A stretch of 64,000 nucleotides of DNA from Crotophaga sulcirostris (taxonomy: Eukaryota > Chordata > Aves > Cuculiformes > Crotophagidae), in assembly GCA_013397455.1 (NCBI GenBank), contig VYZB01000168.1, forward strand, positions 1,206,839 to 1,270,838, read 5' to 3'. This document shows positions 1-12,900 of the stretch, piece after piece. Within the stretch, counting starts at the first letter, position 1, and every line of letters starts with the position of its first letter. The position numbers and the translations under genes were made by a program. A model generated the notes under the pieces. That model did no database searches. It had not been told where the DNA came from and worked only from the letters and a program-made list of their open reading frames with translations.

Positions 1-1646
1 AGTGTTAAACCCTGCTGGTTTCGAGGGATCCTCAAAGCCTCTTTAGAGAGGGTCTCAGCAACTCTCTCTGCACCCCGAAGGAGAACTGGGCCCCAGGCTG
101 ATGAAAAGTAGGGCAGCTGTATACTATCAACTGTCTGAGAGGGTATCTGGCATTTTGAGAAAGAGTGACAGAGAAAATTCAAGTTACCAAGGCAATGGGA
201 AACCTCAACATAGTGAAGATAGACATAAAAATACAGGCAGAAGCCAGACATAGCTACTCTGAGACAGGGTCTCTACTTGCCCTAAGTAACCTTCCTGCCT
301 CAGTTTCCCTTTGATTTCAAGGCAGAAGATGTTGCTAACTCACTGTAAATCAGTATGATGAAGATGTTACAGTTAAGATTTCTGATGTGCTGCCAGATGA
401 CCCACTATCTCTAAAGAGCGAATATCTTGTTTGTTTTATATTGGAGTCAAATAGATTGGCTTTTCTGCTGCCCCTGCTGGAGCCCTCTCAAAGATGAATT
501 GTGTGGCATATGATCCCACCGCAACCCATGCACACTGCAAAGGAAAAAAGAGACCTCTGATTATTTCTCTCCTTTCTTCCTCCCACTAGACGGGGCCAAA
601 TCCTGATCTCATTCATATCACAGTAATCCTGGAAGAAAGTCACAGGAGTCAGTTCTTGATTTACATACATGTAACTGAGAGCAGAATTCATCACCACATC
701 TTCATAGATGGCTTCTAAGCAGGGAAAAATACTAAGGCCTCCTTTATCTTGACGGCGCAAGATGGCTCAATAAATGTAAACCACGTGTTATATAACAGTA
801 GAATAATCTATGGTATTGAGGGCTCACAGATCCTGAAAGTCTTTTCCGCTTGCAAGGGGGGGGGTGTGTGGAATTAAATACGGAGAAAAATATATATTGA
901 ATAAAGTGCTTGTTGCAGAATATTTTTTAAATACTGAACTGTGAAGCCTAAAGTAGGGCAATACCCTTCCTTTCAACAATACTTCGACTTCCTACAGTCA
1001 GCAGATGCAATATGCATAGGATTCAGAAAGATCCCATTAAAATTCATTAAACCATGTTTCCAGCTATTTAGTAAATTTTGAAGAAAAGAAACCTATTGCC
1101 TCTTCTGCTCCATACGATGGCCTCTTTGAATGTAATTAACCCTTCATTCATGGGTCCTTCTATCCAACTAATCTCCCACCTCGTGCCTTCTGCAGCATTT
1201 TTAATACCGCCACCTAAAATCCTCTGGCAGTCACCATGCAATAGAGCTCTTTGCACAGGCAAGGTACTGTAAATCTCCATAAATAGTGCTTGGATGAACA
1301 GCAAATTCAGATAAGTGATGTGTTCTTTTTCATGCCTTCCAGTTACAAACGGGGGATGGTCTTCATCCTTCAAGGTAGATTTTTATCCAGGAATGATGTT
1401 GGTTTCATACATGCCCAGAGGATTTAGCCTCTGGGTTTGGGCAAGCTGCGTAAGAAGGGTTGTAACGAGCAGCAAGAGAGCATAAATAAATAGTGAAAAA
1501 ATAAAGAGAGGCCTAGCAATTCACATGCAAATAAATCTCCAAATTTAATATACAAAACAATACACAAAAATCCAGAAATGTTACACAAAGTGTCAATTTT
1601 ACCTGTGCAAAGTGTAAGACTCTGGTCTCTGTTATGTGGTTGACAG

Positions 1647-1681
1647 AGACTCAGGACCCAATCTGGTCTAGTCCTGAGTCT
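1647..1681. repeat. Short perfect hairpin (11-bp stem)
   Basis: AGACTCAGGAC at 1647-1657 is exactly reverse-complementary to 1671-1681, with a 13-nt loop. Confidence 0.8.
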
Positions 1682-1979
1682 GATAAATTGTGGCCAATTT
1701 CAGATCCAAGCTCATATTTACGGAGGTGCTAAGCCTAGAGAGGAATTGTATCACTCAAAATAGTAGACCTAAAAAATATTCTCAATCCCCACTTCCTCTT
1801 TTCCCATCTGATAAATGAGTTGGTATGTCAGAACAGGAAATAGAGCTGGAGGGGCCAGGGAAAAGGGATTGCTATAAAAAAAAAAGAAAACTAGAGATGA
1901 GAACCGAAAATATTCTATATTTCCCTTTTCTCAGAGAAAATCCCATTCCTAGGCCAAATCTAATTGTAATCTCTCCATT

Positions 1980-2003
1980 AAAAAAAAAAAAAAAAAAAAA
2001 AAA
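1980..2003. repeat. A24 homopolymer
   Basis: Twenty-four consecutive A. No recognisable element precedes it, so it is not assigned as a retroposon tail. Confidence 0.9.
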
Positions 2004-3317
2004 GATTAAGAAGGAAATATTTTGAAATATAGGAAGGGTCTTAGCCTGATCCAAGGTGCTCAAGCTACACAGTGTTTCTTTCATGATTTCAGTGTTCTGC
2101 CACAGCTATGAAAGAGTGTTATTTCTGAGTCACAGAATTACACTTTTCACTTGGTTTCTGTTACACCCTTACGCTTAATTATTTCATCTGAACTGCAGAT
2201 TTCCGTGGATCCAGCAAAGCATTTAAGCACCTGATCTACTTTACGAACTTACTGCTTTCTGGGAGGTTTTCCACAATATGAATTGAGCACACACGTTGCT
2301 GGATGGACTGTTGTATACCATAACTACATTTCATCTGGAAGAGACACAGGCCCTTTCCCAAGGGGTTCGTTGCTGTTTAGCACATTGGTCAAAAATTTGT
2401 CCATGACTGTATATGCCTTTTTTATTGAAGATTGTTTTGTATTTGAATGAACTCAGACACAGCATTTGTGATCAGTATTGAGCAACTCGAAAAGGACTAA
2501 TCCTGATACTGCAGGACAGGACACCAGTATTACAGTTTGTGTATTGTATACAAGTACCACCCTAAGTCACTGGGAAGTCAATGTAAAAACTGCCTGCTTA
2601 ACAGAGAGGCATTGCAGTTGTATTGCTCTGCCAGACCAGAGTATTTTAAAGAGAAAGCAGAGCAATTCTGTTTAAAATGCACAAGACATATTTACAGAGA
2701 ACAAGAATTTCAAAGTACGGCTCAAGTCTTTCTTTATAAGGAAGAACAATTGACATTGTTCTTCCAGAGCTTGAAAGAGAGGTGAAAAAATGTATAGGAC
2801 CTCAAATCTCCAAAATTTGCAGACCCGAGCAGCAGGCTAAGTGGTACACAGCAAGCTGTGGAAAAATGTCAGCAATCAAAAGCCAAAAATCTGGTGTCCG
2901 AACTTCCTGTTCAAGGATATGCAACGTACTATCCTCCTACCCCCTCAAAAAAGTAGCAAGTATGCACTAAAAATTTGGAGATTAAACACCCATATAGGGG
3001 GATATGTTAATTTCTCCACACTCCGCTAGCACTGGGCATGTTGTCTGTAATGCCATGGAAATGTGTATACAAGTTAACAGCAAAGTTCAGTTACTGCAAG
3101 AAGATGTGTGTGGAGTCCTCCAATTTAATTGTTTTTATGATTTAAGAGTTAGGCACTGGGAAATTAATCTGGGCAATAGTCAAGACAATCTGCACAAAGC
3201 TGGGTCCAATGTTGCTAAAACAAGCTGGTTGAAATGAAAAAGTGCAGCTGTTACTCTCCGCCTGATACTAACATACACACACACAAACACATGCATGCAC
3301 ACAAAACCTGCCATGAC

Positions 3318-3358
<41 letters not shown>
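3318..3358. repeat. (TAT)n trinucleotide microsatellite
   Basis: About 41 bp of perfect period-3 repeat, shortly after a CA-rich stretch at 3276-3303. Confidence 0.95.
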
Positions 3359-3361
<3 letters not shown>

Positions 3362-3921
3362 GACACAGATGACAAACCAAAGGGGGCATGGTAGTGCGCA
3401 AAGATGCTGATTATTTAGAGATTATATTGATGATGTAATAAAAATTCACTTTGTCTCTTAAGATGCACCAAGACAATCAAAGAGAGGTTAGATAAAAATT
3501 AGAGAGAATGAATAACAGAAGGGAGAAGTAACGTTGTAAACAGTAACCCCCTACAAAATGTTCTACCTCTGAGCGACCCTGGTCAGAACAAATAGAGGCT
3601 GGGGATGTAAATACTACCCAATTGTATGCTGGAACAAGGCGTATGTGTACTATTTATCAATACACAGCCAGATATGTGCACAGGTTAGCAAATTCACATG
3701 AGTATAGATCTACATGCACACACCTTTCTAACTCTGCTGAGCAGATGGTGAGAGGGAAAGGAAGAGAGAAAACATTGTATTTGGAGAGGGATAGATGGAC
3801 ATAGAAAAACATATGGGGTGAACGAATAGAAGCGTACATGAAACGATCTGACTGAGAAAGATGTGAACTTGCTGGAAAAATACAACTCAGTCTCTACCTG
3901 ACAGGGTGACATACATGCAAA

Positions 3922-3935
3922 CCCCCCCCCCCCCC
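3922..3935. repeat. C14 homopolymer
   Basis: Fourteen consecutive C. Length in the assembly may be unreliable. Confidence 0.9.
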
Positions 3936-4550
3936 AACGTGTTCACTGACACACACATCAGTGTGGATGCCTGTCTGAAAAAAAGGATCCCTCCAGCCAC
4001 AAAAAATCCCAATCTGAGAGAGACAGGAGAAAACTTTCTCCTCTTAAGAGTGCTTGCTTGGAAAAGAGCAGAACTCCTGCGCATCCAGCATTGGTTTAAG
4101 TTTACTGACCATGTTTAATATTTGATTAAACCTTTGGCATAGTTGACTATCCTGATCTGAATAGATGATCCGATGCTTTCCCTGGTAGTAAAGTCAAGCA
4201 TAAGTAATAGCTGTCCTCTGCCTACTGCTGCCTTATGCATACAAGAAGGATTTTGCCGCATCTGAAAACCTGCTACCTGCTTCTAGATTCTTTTCAGTTG
4301 CTTGGTATTTTCAGCTGTGTTTTATGAAATCAAGCAGAAAAAATCCCAAGCGCTTCTCCCAGACATAGTGGGGGCTGAAATTTATTTGTAGGTGAGCAAA
4401 AAATCCCTTCCTTCCAAAGTATCCCCTGGCTGAAGCATTTTACCTGTTCTTGCTGTAATTTTTGCCTGTGGTTTGCATTATTACTTGTTAAATACATTAG
4501 AAAATACTCATCAGCTTGCTCAGCAGTTTGAAAATGTTTGTGTGGTTGCC

Positions 4551-4582
4551 CACACACATGTGCACACACACATACACACAAC
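4551..4582. repeat. Imperfect CA array (UG in CELF4 pre-mRNA)
   Basis: A CACACA-rich stretch with interruptions. It becomes UG-rich in the minus-strand transcript, and similar short arrays lie at 6777-6800, 6891-6917, 14329-14340 and 17047-17064. Confidence 0.75.
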
Positions 4583-4870
4583 AATTTTATAAATAAATCA
4601 CAGTCACAGGGGTGAGGAAAGGGCATGTGGTGCTTCGTACAGGAGCAGAACAGCAAAAAAAAGAAAGGACATCTCCAGGATCAGAAAACAAGAGCTGTCA
4701 GAGTTTCTCTGCGGCTCTTCATGCCTGTGAGATGGCCACAGCTGCTGATCCCAGAAGGTGAGAGAAGCAGACACCAACTTGGGCTGCTTTTGCCCTGGTC
4801 ACCTGGGTAAGAAAATGTCTAATCCCTCAAAAAAACAGGTCTAAATAATCAGCCTACATGCTTTACACCT

Positions 4871-5045
4871 GAAATGAGACAAGGCTTGCCGGGAGAGTTA
4901 GTATCTTTTATTAGAACAACTGATATAGTTAAAAAAAAATAGACAAGCTTTCAGGCACACAAAAAAGTCTGTTGTTTTTTTTCCCTGCTATATCAGCTGG
5001 ACTAATAAAAGATATTACCTCTCCTTATAAATGTTGTCTCATTTA
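4871..5045. repeat. 175-bp inverted-repeat element (MITE-like)
   Basis: The 59-bp arms 4871-4929 and 4987-5045 are reverse complements at 45 of 59 positions, around a 57-bp centre. The arms share TCTAATAAAAGATA-type and TGTCTCATTT blocks. The centre contains GACAAGCTTTCAGGCACAC, a string I associate with an old vertebrate interspersed repeat. It lies in CELF4 intron 1, so the RNA could fold into a hairpin. The family was not identified. Confidence 0.7.
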
Positions 5046-7275
5046 TAACCTTAGACCATCACCGCTAAAGCTACAGCATGACTTCTGCCTTAAATACACA
5101 CAAAGCTCTTTGCAAACCTAGATATCTTAAATTCCTCTTTACACATAGCAAACTGAGGAAGAGCAGGGTCTAGGGATGGGATCTGACAGGACATAGAAGT
5201 TTAATAAGAGAGTTGGGCTGGAAATAGGCTCCTAATCCCTTTCCACCTATCCCTGAATGAAGGAGACTCTGATCCAGCACTATATCAGAGGCTTATTTTG
5301 GGGTTACTAGAGATGGGTCCTGGATCTGAGGGGTAGTTATGTTTCCAAACAGCAGGGAAAAGTATTTTTACATGAAGCTGAACTGTAGTCTCAGAAGGGA
5401 CTGCCAGGAATAGTTAAGAATAAGATCACAATTTTATGAATTCAAAGGAAAATGTATGCAGGATTTCTGCTCAGGTGTGAGAAATCTGCTGCTGATTTAA
5501 TGAAACAAGAAAAAAAATTAAAAAAGTGCAATTGCCTTGGTGAAATTATATACTTATTGCTCCATTTTATTTTTTTTAATCTTTGAAAGAGGACATTGAG
5601 TTTTGAACCTCAAAAGAAAAAAAAAATGCGACCACTTTTTCTCTACTCTCGCAGTAGTTTATGTACAGAAATAAATATGTTTGTGTATCTGTGTGTGTTT
5701 GTTTTGTAAGTGTGGGTCTTTATGCTGCTACCCACAGCTTTTTTCTTTTTGAAAATATTTGGTCAGTACGACTCCCTTTTCCCAAACCCTGTTCAGGGAA
5801 AAGCTGAGAAAGGAGAGGGGAGATAGTTAATGCAGTCTGAGAGAATCGGAGCGGCAACTCACGACTTGAATCGGTGAAGTACTGTCTGCAGGGGTGACAG
5901 TCAGCAACAGTACAGGGCAAAACGTCAGTGCAGAGCTGAACTGAGGGAAGAGGAGTGTGAACAGCAATGGCAAAAGCTGAGGAAATAGGTCTGTAGCGGC
6001 ACTGGTTGGCTATGGAAAATAAATAGCTCATGAGTATAGGTAGGCTGAGAAGGACATAGTGGGAAATGGGCAGCGAGCCTCGAGCGGCACCTGGGGAAGG
6101 CACCTAACCCTGGAGACAGGTCGGAGCTTGTGGTCCACTTGCCCTTGCAACATGGGGAAGAAGCTTGGGAAGAGAGGATAAGGAACTGGTCTTGGATGCA
6201 AACAGAGGCAGGTAGAGCCCAAGTGAAGCACTTGGAAAGAAAATGCAGAGGCCAGGGATGTCAAACTGAGGCTGGGGAGTGAGCCGCTTGCCCAGGAAAC
6301 AGACTGATGTCTTTTGTAGCATAGCATGGAGCAGGGTGACTAGGCTCACTGGTGGCTTAGCTATTTCGTTTTGGATTAAGAAGTTATGGCAAGTCCTGTC
6401 CCTGGATCAGCATAGGGTAGAAGGCAGGAGAATGACACACCTATTGTGCAACTCCTTTTACAAATAAACTTGTAAAATCTAATTCTACCAGCACCTCTCT
6501 GGCCTTTTTCAATGAGCCGGTCAGTAACAAATGATCGTTTAACAGCACAAAGCAGCCGTTATGTGGGAGAACAGATTGAGGCTAATACAACACACATTCC
6601 CCTTCAAACAAGAACCCAACATTGCTTCTTCATTTTTTTTCCCCCATCTGCAAACACCATCAGTAAAGCTGAGTAAATATATAAATAATTAAACAAACAA
6701 ATACTTTCGCTGCTGCCCCCAGGCCTTTGAAACTGAGACTTAGTTGGATTTCAGGCAATCAAACAGCATCACGTTCACACACTCACACACTCACACTGCA
6801 CGCACGCTTCCTCTCCACCTTTGACAGAATATCATTGACTCAAGTGCACTGTGATGATTTCAAATAGACTTGGGGTTAGATAATCGACTCTACACACACA
6901 TGTACACACACACACATTCCAGTTCCTCCATTTATTTCATAAAAGGCATAAGCACAGATGGAATAGATACACAAAAAACTCCCTCCACATGCGTTGCTAT
7001 TAATGAACTAACTAAAACTGTAAAGGAAATAATAAAATTAAAAAAAAAACCCAAAGCACAAAACCAAAAACCAGAGAACCTGATTCATTTACTTGTCAGA
7101 TCTTCACTGATGGAAATCACCTGAAACCTTCCTTTTAAATGAAAATGTTTCTAAATTAATTTTGCTGTGATCAGATATTTGAGGTCACTGGGATCTTGTT
7201 TATTTCCCACAATAAGCTACTTCTTGGATAGTAGCAGCGAAAACTTCCTTCTGAACTACCCTGCTCTGCTAAAGT

Positions 7276-7295
7276 CAGGGATGTTCACATCCCTG
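7276..7295. repeat. Near-perfect 20-bp palindrome
   Basis: CAGGGATGT and ACATCCCTG form a 9-bp inverted repeat around two bases. Confidence 0.8.
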
Positions 7296-8034
7296 CTTAA
7301 GGATTCACACAGTGTCTGTCTGTTGTTTGTGAGGCTGGGTCAGAGTCTAACTATTGACTTCAGGGAGTGCTGGGTCGGTCCTCAGCAAATGGATGACGAC
7401 TGCCAATTCCACCTGCCCATACTGAGTGCAGGAGTACACTTATCTAGAGGGAACTTGCCCTTTTTACTGACCCAATGAACGCAGATACCTTCGACTTGAT
7501 CTAAATCGTATTGAAAACAATAGTTTTGGATCAGGCTCTTAAAGAAGACAGGTGAGATGCAGCCTTTCGTCAAATCCTTGAGCTTTGCAGCTCCCTCAGT
7601 TGCCATAACAATGAAGTATATATATGTGGTTCACTAAAAGAAGAAAAAAAATCAAAATCCTGAATCAGTGAATGATGATTTTCCTGTAGACAGAGAAATT
7701 AAAAAGGTTGAATCCTACTCACACTAATAAAATTGGCAAAATTGGCTTTGACCCTTTCTTGGCAGAGCAGGATCAAATATGTATTTACAAGAGAAATGTG
7801 CAAAGGCAATTTTCCACCTCCCCACCGCGTGTTTTTTGAAAGAATTTTTTTCCTGCTCTGCATTGAAAGAGCTCTGATGTAACACACTTGTCATCAGCGA
7901 TGCACTACAGCTTTTACTGAGAAGAAATAAATGTCAAATTTATGCCATTAACTTTTGCTTATCAAAAACATAAACATAAAAAAAAATAAAATCCAACTGT
8001 CCTAATAATGCAGATGGGGAAATGAAAGATCAAT

Positions 8035-8100
8035 AGCTCACTAAAGCCAATGGGAATCTTTCCATTGATTCAACAGGTTTCAGATCAGGCCCGAAGGCAC
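8035..8100 (+). repeat. Relic of an old amniote interspersed repeat
   Basis: The string AAAGCCAATGGGAATC, then TTCCATTGATTCAACAGG, then GATCAGGCCC follows the same order as the relic at 23272-23336. Confidence 0.4.
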
Positions 8101-8903
8101 GAAGCTTAAGTGACTCCTTCAGAGAGTGTTGGTGAGTAATTATCCTCGTTGTGATTAGAACCCAGGCATCCTCACTGCTGCCTTCACCCACCAGATAATG
8201 TCCTTCCTTTGAATGAAGCTGCAGGCATAGGCAGCATTTTAAAATGGGCAGCTCTGAGGTGTGTTAACTCCTAGCAAATATTTCAGAAGGAATGACAATG
8301 TTTGTTTTTCTTGCTTATTTATTCTTTTGTTTAATTTGGTGTTAACTTTTACTAAATAGTAGTAGAGTGTAAAACTTAGCACCAGTCTGTCACCTTTATC
8401 TTCTTCAAGGTCTTTATGTAGATCCTTCCCCTTTTGAACTTCTATGGGTTGGCTTGCCTTTTTTTTTTCCTTCTCTTTCAATGACTAAACTTGGAGCTAA
8501 ATAATTTGTAAGATACTTTTTTTTTGGTAACCAAATTGGCTCGATCTGTAATCTTGCAAATAAACATCCGGCAATGATATGCTTTTAAACACTTTGCCAA
8601 AGGATTTTTGTTGTTTTTCTTGCCCATTCCTCACTTCCACTCCTACTTTTCTCATTTATTGCCAGTATCTTGAATGAGATTTTTCTTAAATGAAGAGAAA
8701 AGAAAAGGAAAAAAAAATCTTTAGTCCGGAAAAAAAGATAGGAAAAAGGAAAACAAAGCAAAAAATGACCACACTCACTCCAAATGCACAAAGCAGAACA
8801 AAATCTGCAAGATAGAATAACTGAATAACAATATATCTTTATAAAAGAGGTGAAAAATTGCATCCTCATCTATGTATTATTGAAGATGGAATACGATCAA
8901 ATA

Positions 8904-8923
8904 AATTGCTTTTAAAAGCAATT
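8904..8923. repeat. Perfect 20-bp palindrome
   Basis: AATTGCTTTTAAAAGCAATT is its own reverse complement. It may be chance in AT-rich DNA or a dimeric factor site. Confidence 0.85.
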
Positions 8924-11900
8924 AAATGTTCACAAAAGAAAAACACTTGCCCTGTGAATTGAGAGAAGGCATAATGAAATGCAAACCGTCTTGAAACTAC
9001 CATACGGAGACTGGAATGAGACACTTCAAGCTGAATGGTATAGCGAAAAGAGTGAACTAGCATACCTAGATAAAGCAGCCTATTGCTGAAGAGGGAGTAG
9101 TTAGGATATTCAGAAGCAAGCAGGTCTGTGTATCTGAGTTTAGATGAGTAACAACCCTAAGGCAGCCACATTGCATATTATCGGTTGTTCCTGCCTCAAG
9201 AAGCGGTACCTTGCAGAACTGCCCATAACTTAGGGCCCAATCCAATCTCTGCTGCAGGCAAGGGAAATTTTCTTGAAGATTGCAGCAGGCTTTGGAGCAG
9301 GTCTATAGCTGCTCTGTGAAGTCTTTTCCCGTCAATTATAGATTACGCATATCACAGAATATGTGCTACTTCCATCCTGTTTTTTTCTTCCATTTCTGAA
9401 ATATTGTTAAAGGCAGGGAAAAAATAAAATAAATTAAGAAATTTCATTGCATTGTTGTGTTTAAAAAGAACTCTCTCAGTTTAATCCAGTTCTGACAGGG
9501 ACTGAACTAGTTGACCAAAATAGTGTTGGCTGTTCTGTGTTTCTCAAGTCTCTGGTTTCTCTGCAGATGCCAGGCAAAAACCCGATTGTAGAGAAAGAAT
9601 TATGTCATTTTTGTCTGGGTCAGGTGAAATAATGGACGAGAAACAGAGCCCTGACTGTAAGGGGCAAGAAAACTGAGTTTTCTCTGGGTTAACTTTCGAA
9701 GACGTGCAAGCCACTTCAATCTAGTCAGTAAAGGTATCTCCCTCTCACTCTCCCCTGCTTCTCTCTCATGCACCATTTCAAAGAATTGCATCTTTACCTT
9801 ATTATATTATTAGAATCAATCAATATTATTAATATTACATGTGGGTAATTCTGTAAATTCTTCATAGTTCTCCTCCCTGCCTGTTAACAGCAGGTATATT
9901 ATACAGTCTCTTGTTAGATTGGTCAACCAGGCTATCGATAGTCTTCATAAGTCATATCTATATTGTGACCTTTGCTCACAGAACTGAATTTCTCCTATAG
10001 GACTGTCAGGTTACTTAAAGAAGTATTGATAAGCTCATTACTGTATTGCTACATATAATTTTAGGCTTGATTTTCACTCACCCTCAAGCATTTAGTAACC
10101 TAATACTTTTTTTTCCTCCTAAAGCATTGGCCCTTTTACAATTGATCAAATAGTGAATTAGAGCATTATAGAGAGGAAACATAATCAGGGGATTTCTACA
10201 AGCACGCTGTGATATATCTTTTGATCTTCTGACAACCTTCATCCCTCTGGATCCTAGGAAGGAAGCACTGTTTTATAGGGATATTATTAGGCTAATGCTG
10301 CTTTATACATCTACCTGCAAGAAGCTACCGAATCCGACAAAGATATTGGTGTGTGTTTGCAGTGAGTGATGCATATTATGCGTTGTGAATCTATCCTTAG
10401 GGACTGAAAAAGAGAGGAGCTATGTACAAATGTAAGTCTGTCCTTTCGATACATGCATGCATATACAGTCGCTATGTATTATACACACAGGCATTTGAAT
10501 TAGAAACAGGCCAAATATGCAGTCAGATTTCATCAGACCAACTCTGTCTGCAAAGCTCTAGTTTTATTCTGTTTGAAGAAGCTTCATGTCCAGAGCTATC
10601 TGCCCCAGCATATTGGGAATTCAGTTGGGCTCCTTCTAAAATATTTTTGGGACTCAAACACAATGTATGAATAAACCAGACATGGATTAATTAAGTGTGA
10701 CTGTATCATTAAATTAGTATAATGAACAAACAGCTATGTATCATATTAAACTCTGCATATAATTCCAGGAATAACCTGTTAAGTCTCCTGCCACTTTCAC
10801 GCGAGAGTATGATCTCTGTACTGTCTTTTCAAAAGGGATTATTTAGAGATATATATCAGTCTGTCTGTACTGAATGCTTGTATTCATTAATACGCACATA
10901 GGATAAATAGTTCCACGTGCGTATGATATACAGACGTGGCAGGCACGCTTGTATCTCTCTGCATATGCATTTCTCACATAAAAGTTAATTCTTGGCTGCA
11001 CCTTTCATGCAAACTATGTCTTTTTATGTTTTCCAAATTTAAATTTACCTTGGCAATGTAAAGAGTGAAAGAATAGCCTGCACTGCAAACTATGTCTGCA
11101 CCACATCTTCATCTATCAAACTGCAAGCAAGTTTTTGGTGGAGCTCAATGCCCTTCTCACTGGCACCTATATATCCCTGGAGGCATCAACATTGCAAACA
11201 AACCCATCTATGAAATAGTTAATGTTAAACAATGATTGTCCATGTTCAACAAAGGAGGGAGAAATAAACAGATAAGGGTGAGGTAGATCGAAATCTGCAT
11301 GCCTCATTGGCTGAGCTGTCGGATATTTCTAATGCATCTGAATGGTTTGTTACTAAGAACCTGTTAAGTATCCTTAAACCTTTGATCTGTAGCCAGTCTT
11401 AACAAAGGTGACAATTAATTAAAGGAGAGTGCATTGCAATAAAGTTACATCGTGGTCAGTTTATATATACTGTCCAAAGCTGGTTCACAGAAGTCACTGT
11501 CAATTAAAGTCTTCTTGGAGTCCAGTTCATTATCAATTTTTCCCCCTTGCCTTGATCGATATTTTTGGCTGCTTCTGCTTGACAAACTTAACACAATGTC
11601 TATATCTATATGTCTTGCCATTCATTTACATGGAATAGATGGCCATATATGATTTATTTTTAGCTACTATGTACGGTCAGGTACTTTAGTTGAGAGGTTT
11701 AGAGCTCTCATCCATCTTTATTTTAAGGAGTGACAATAATAAGCCCTCTCTTCCTTCGAGGGGATGTCAGTTGGATATAATGAATGCACATTAAAAGCTG
11801 CATTCACCTGTGTGTGCATTCAGGCTGTGGCTCACAGTGACAAAAGCAAACAAATGCAATATCTGCGGTGACATCCTGACTCCAGCCCACACCAAGCCAT

Positions 11901-12774
11901 GCAGCACAGACAAAGTGATTCAATAGATCCTACGATCCCCAAAATGCGACAATACATCTCTAGGACTTACGGAGAGAGATACCCCTGTAATATATACCTC
12001 AGCTCAGTCATCGAAGCGAAAGTGGAAGGAAAGCCATAACTTTAACCCACCAGGGTTATTATTTTTCCCTTTTTCCACTGCAGATTTTAATACATAAGAG
12101 TCAGTCTGCCATGACAAACCCCGTCAACAGTCATAGGGGCATTGGTGGAGCAGCTAAGTGAGTGAGAAATGTGGCAGGTGTCTGACTTTTGTCAGTTCCT
12201 CAGCCTTGTTTTAGTTTTTGTTTCACTTACAGAAGGAAAGCTAAGTTAAGGGACTAGCCAGCAAGCTTAGAAACCACTAGCATTAACTGCAAGTGTTGTG
12301 ATTTGCTATGTAAATCCACAATCTGAAATTTTAAAGGGAATGTGAAACGCTGAGTAAAGTGCAAGCCTGCATACACCAGGATTTCCAAATATGAACCTCC
12401 AAAGGGGTCGTAAAAATCTCCCTGATTTCTACCCAGGAAGCAGGCAACAGTGTTTCTCTCTCTAAGTACAGAAGATGCTCCAGGCTCTTTGTTAAAGGTG
12501 GAATTCAACTTAGCTTACTTAACACCTCACCTGTTTGGTGCAAGCTCTTACAGGGCAGAAACCATACAGCACTTGATGGACAGGTCATGTTGAGCTCTGT
12601 AGTTTCTTGTTTTTATGGAATATTATTGTAAGCCTATAGCCAACATCTACGTGAATCTTCGGGCATTTGATGATTTTTCTCTATTTTAAATGCAGGTAAC
12701 TGGCCAAACAGCCTAGATCATCTTCCTCACTTTTTCTCCCTTGGAACCATTACTGCCTGTCACATAAACCCGCC

Positions 12775-12900
12775 TCGGTTCACACTTGATTGACGGGAGG
12801 GACGGTAACAGCTCCTTTAGTGTCGTTATGGTCTGTCGGGTCAGTGCGGCTGGTATGCACGCGCACAGGGTATGCATGATAAAAAACACCCTGACGTCTT
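12775..12900. promoter_or_regulatory. CpG-enriched pocket in CELF4 intron 1
   Basis: About nine CpGs lie within 125 bp in an otherwise CpG-poor intron. The stretch includes a GACGTC core and a direct repeat of GGTATGCA either side of a CGCGCACAG segment. It may be an intronic promoter or enhancer with an unmethylated history. No exon is recognised. Confidence 0.4.

Noticed and set aside
5720..6330. Overlapping open frames of 81-127 codons on the minus strand in intron 1
   Set aside because: Three overlapping frames are open, with no conserved domain and no clear splice context.
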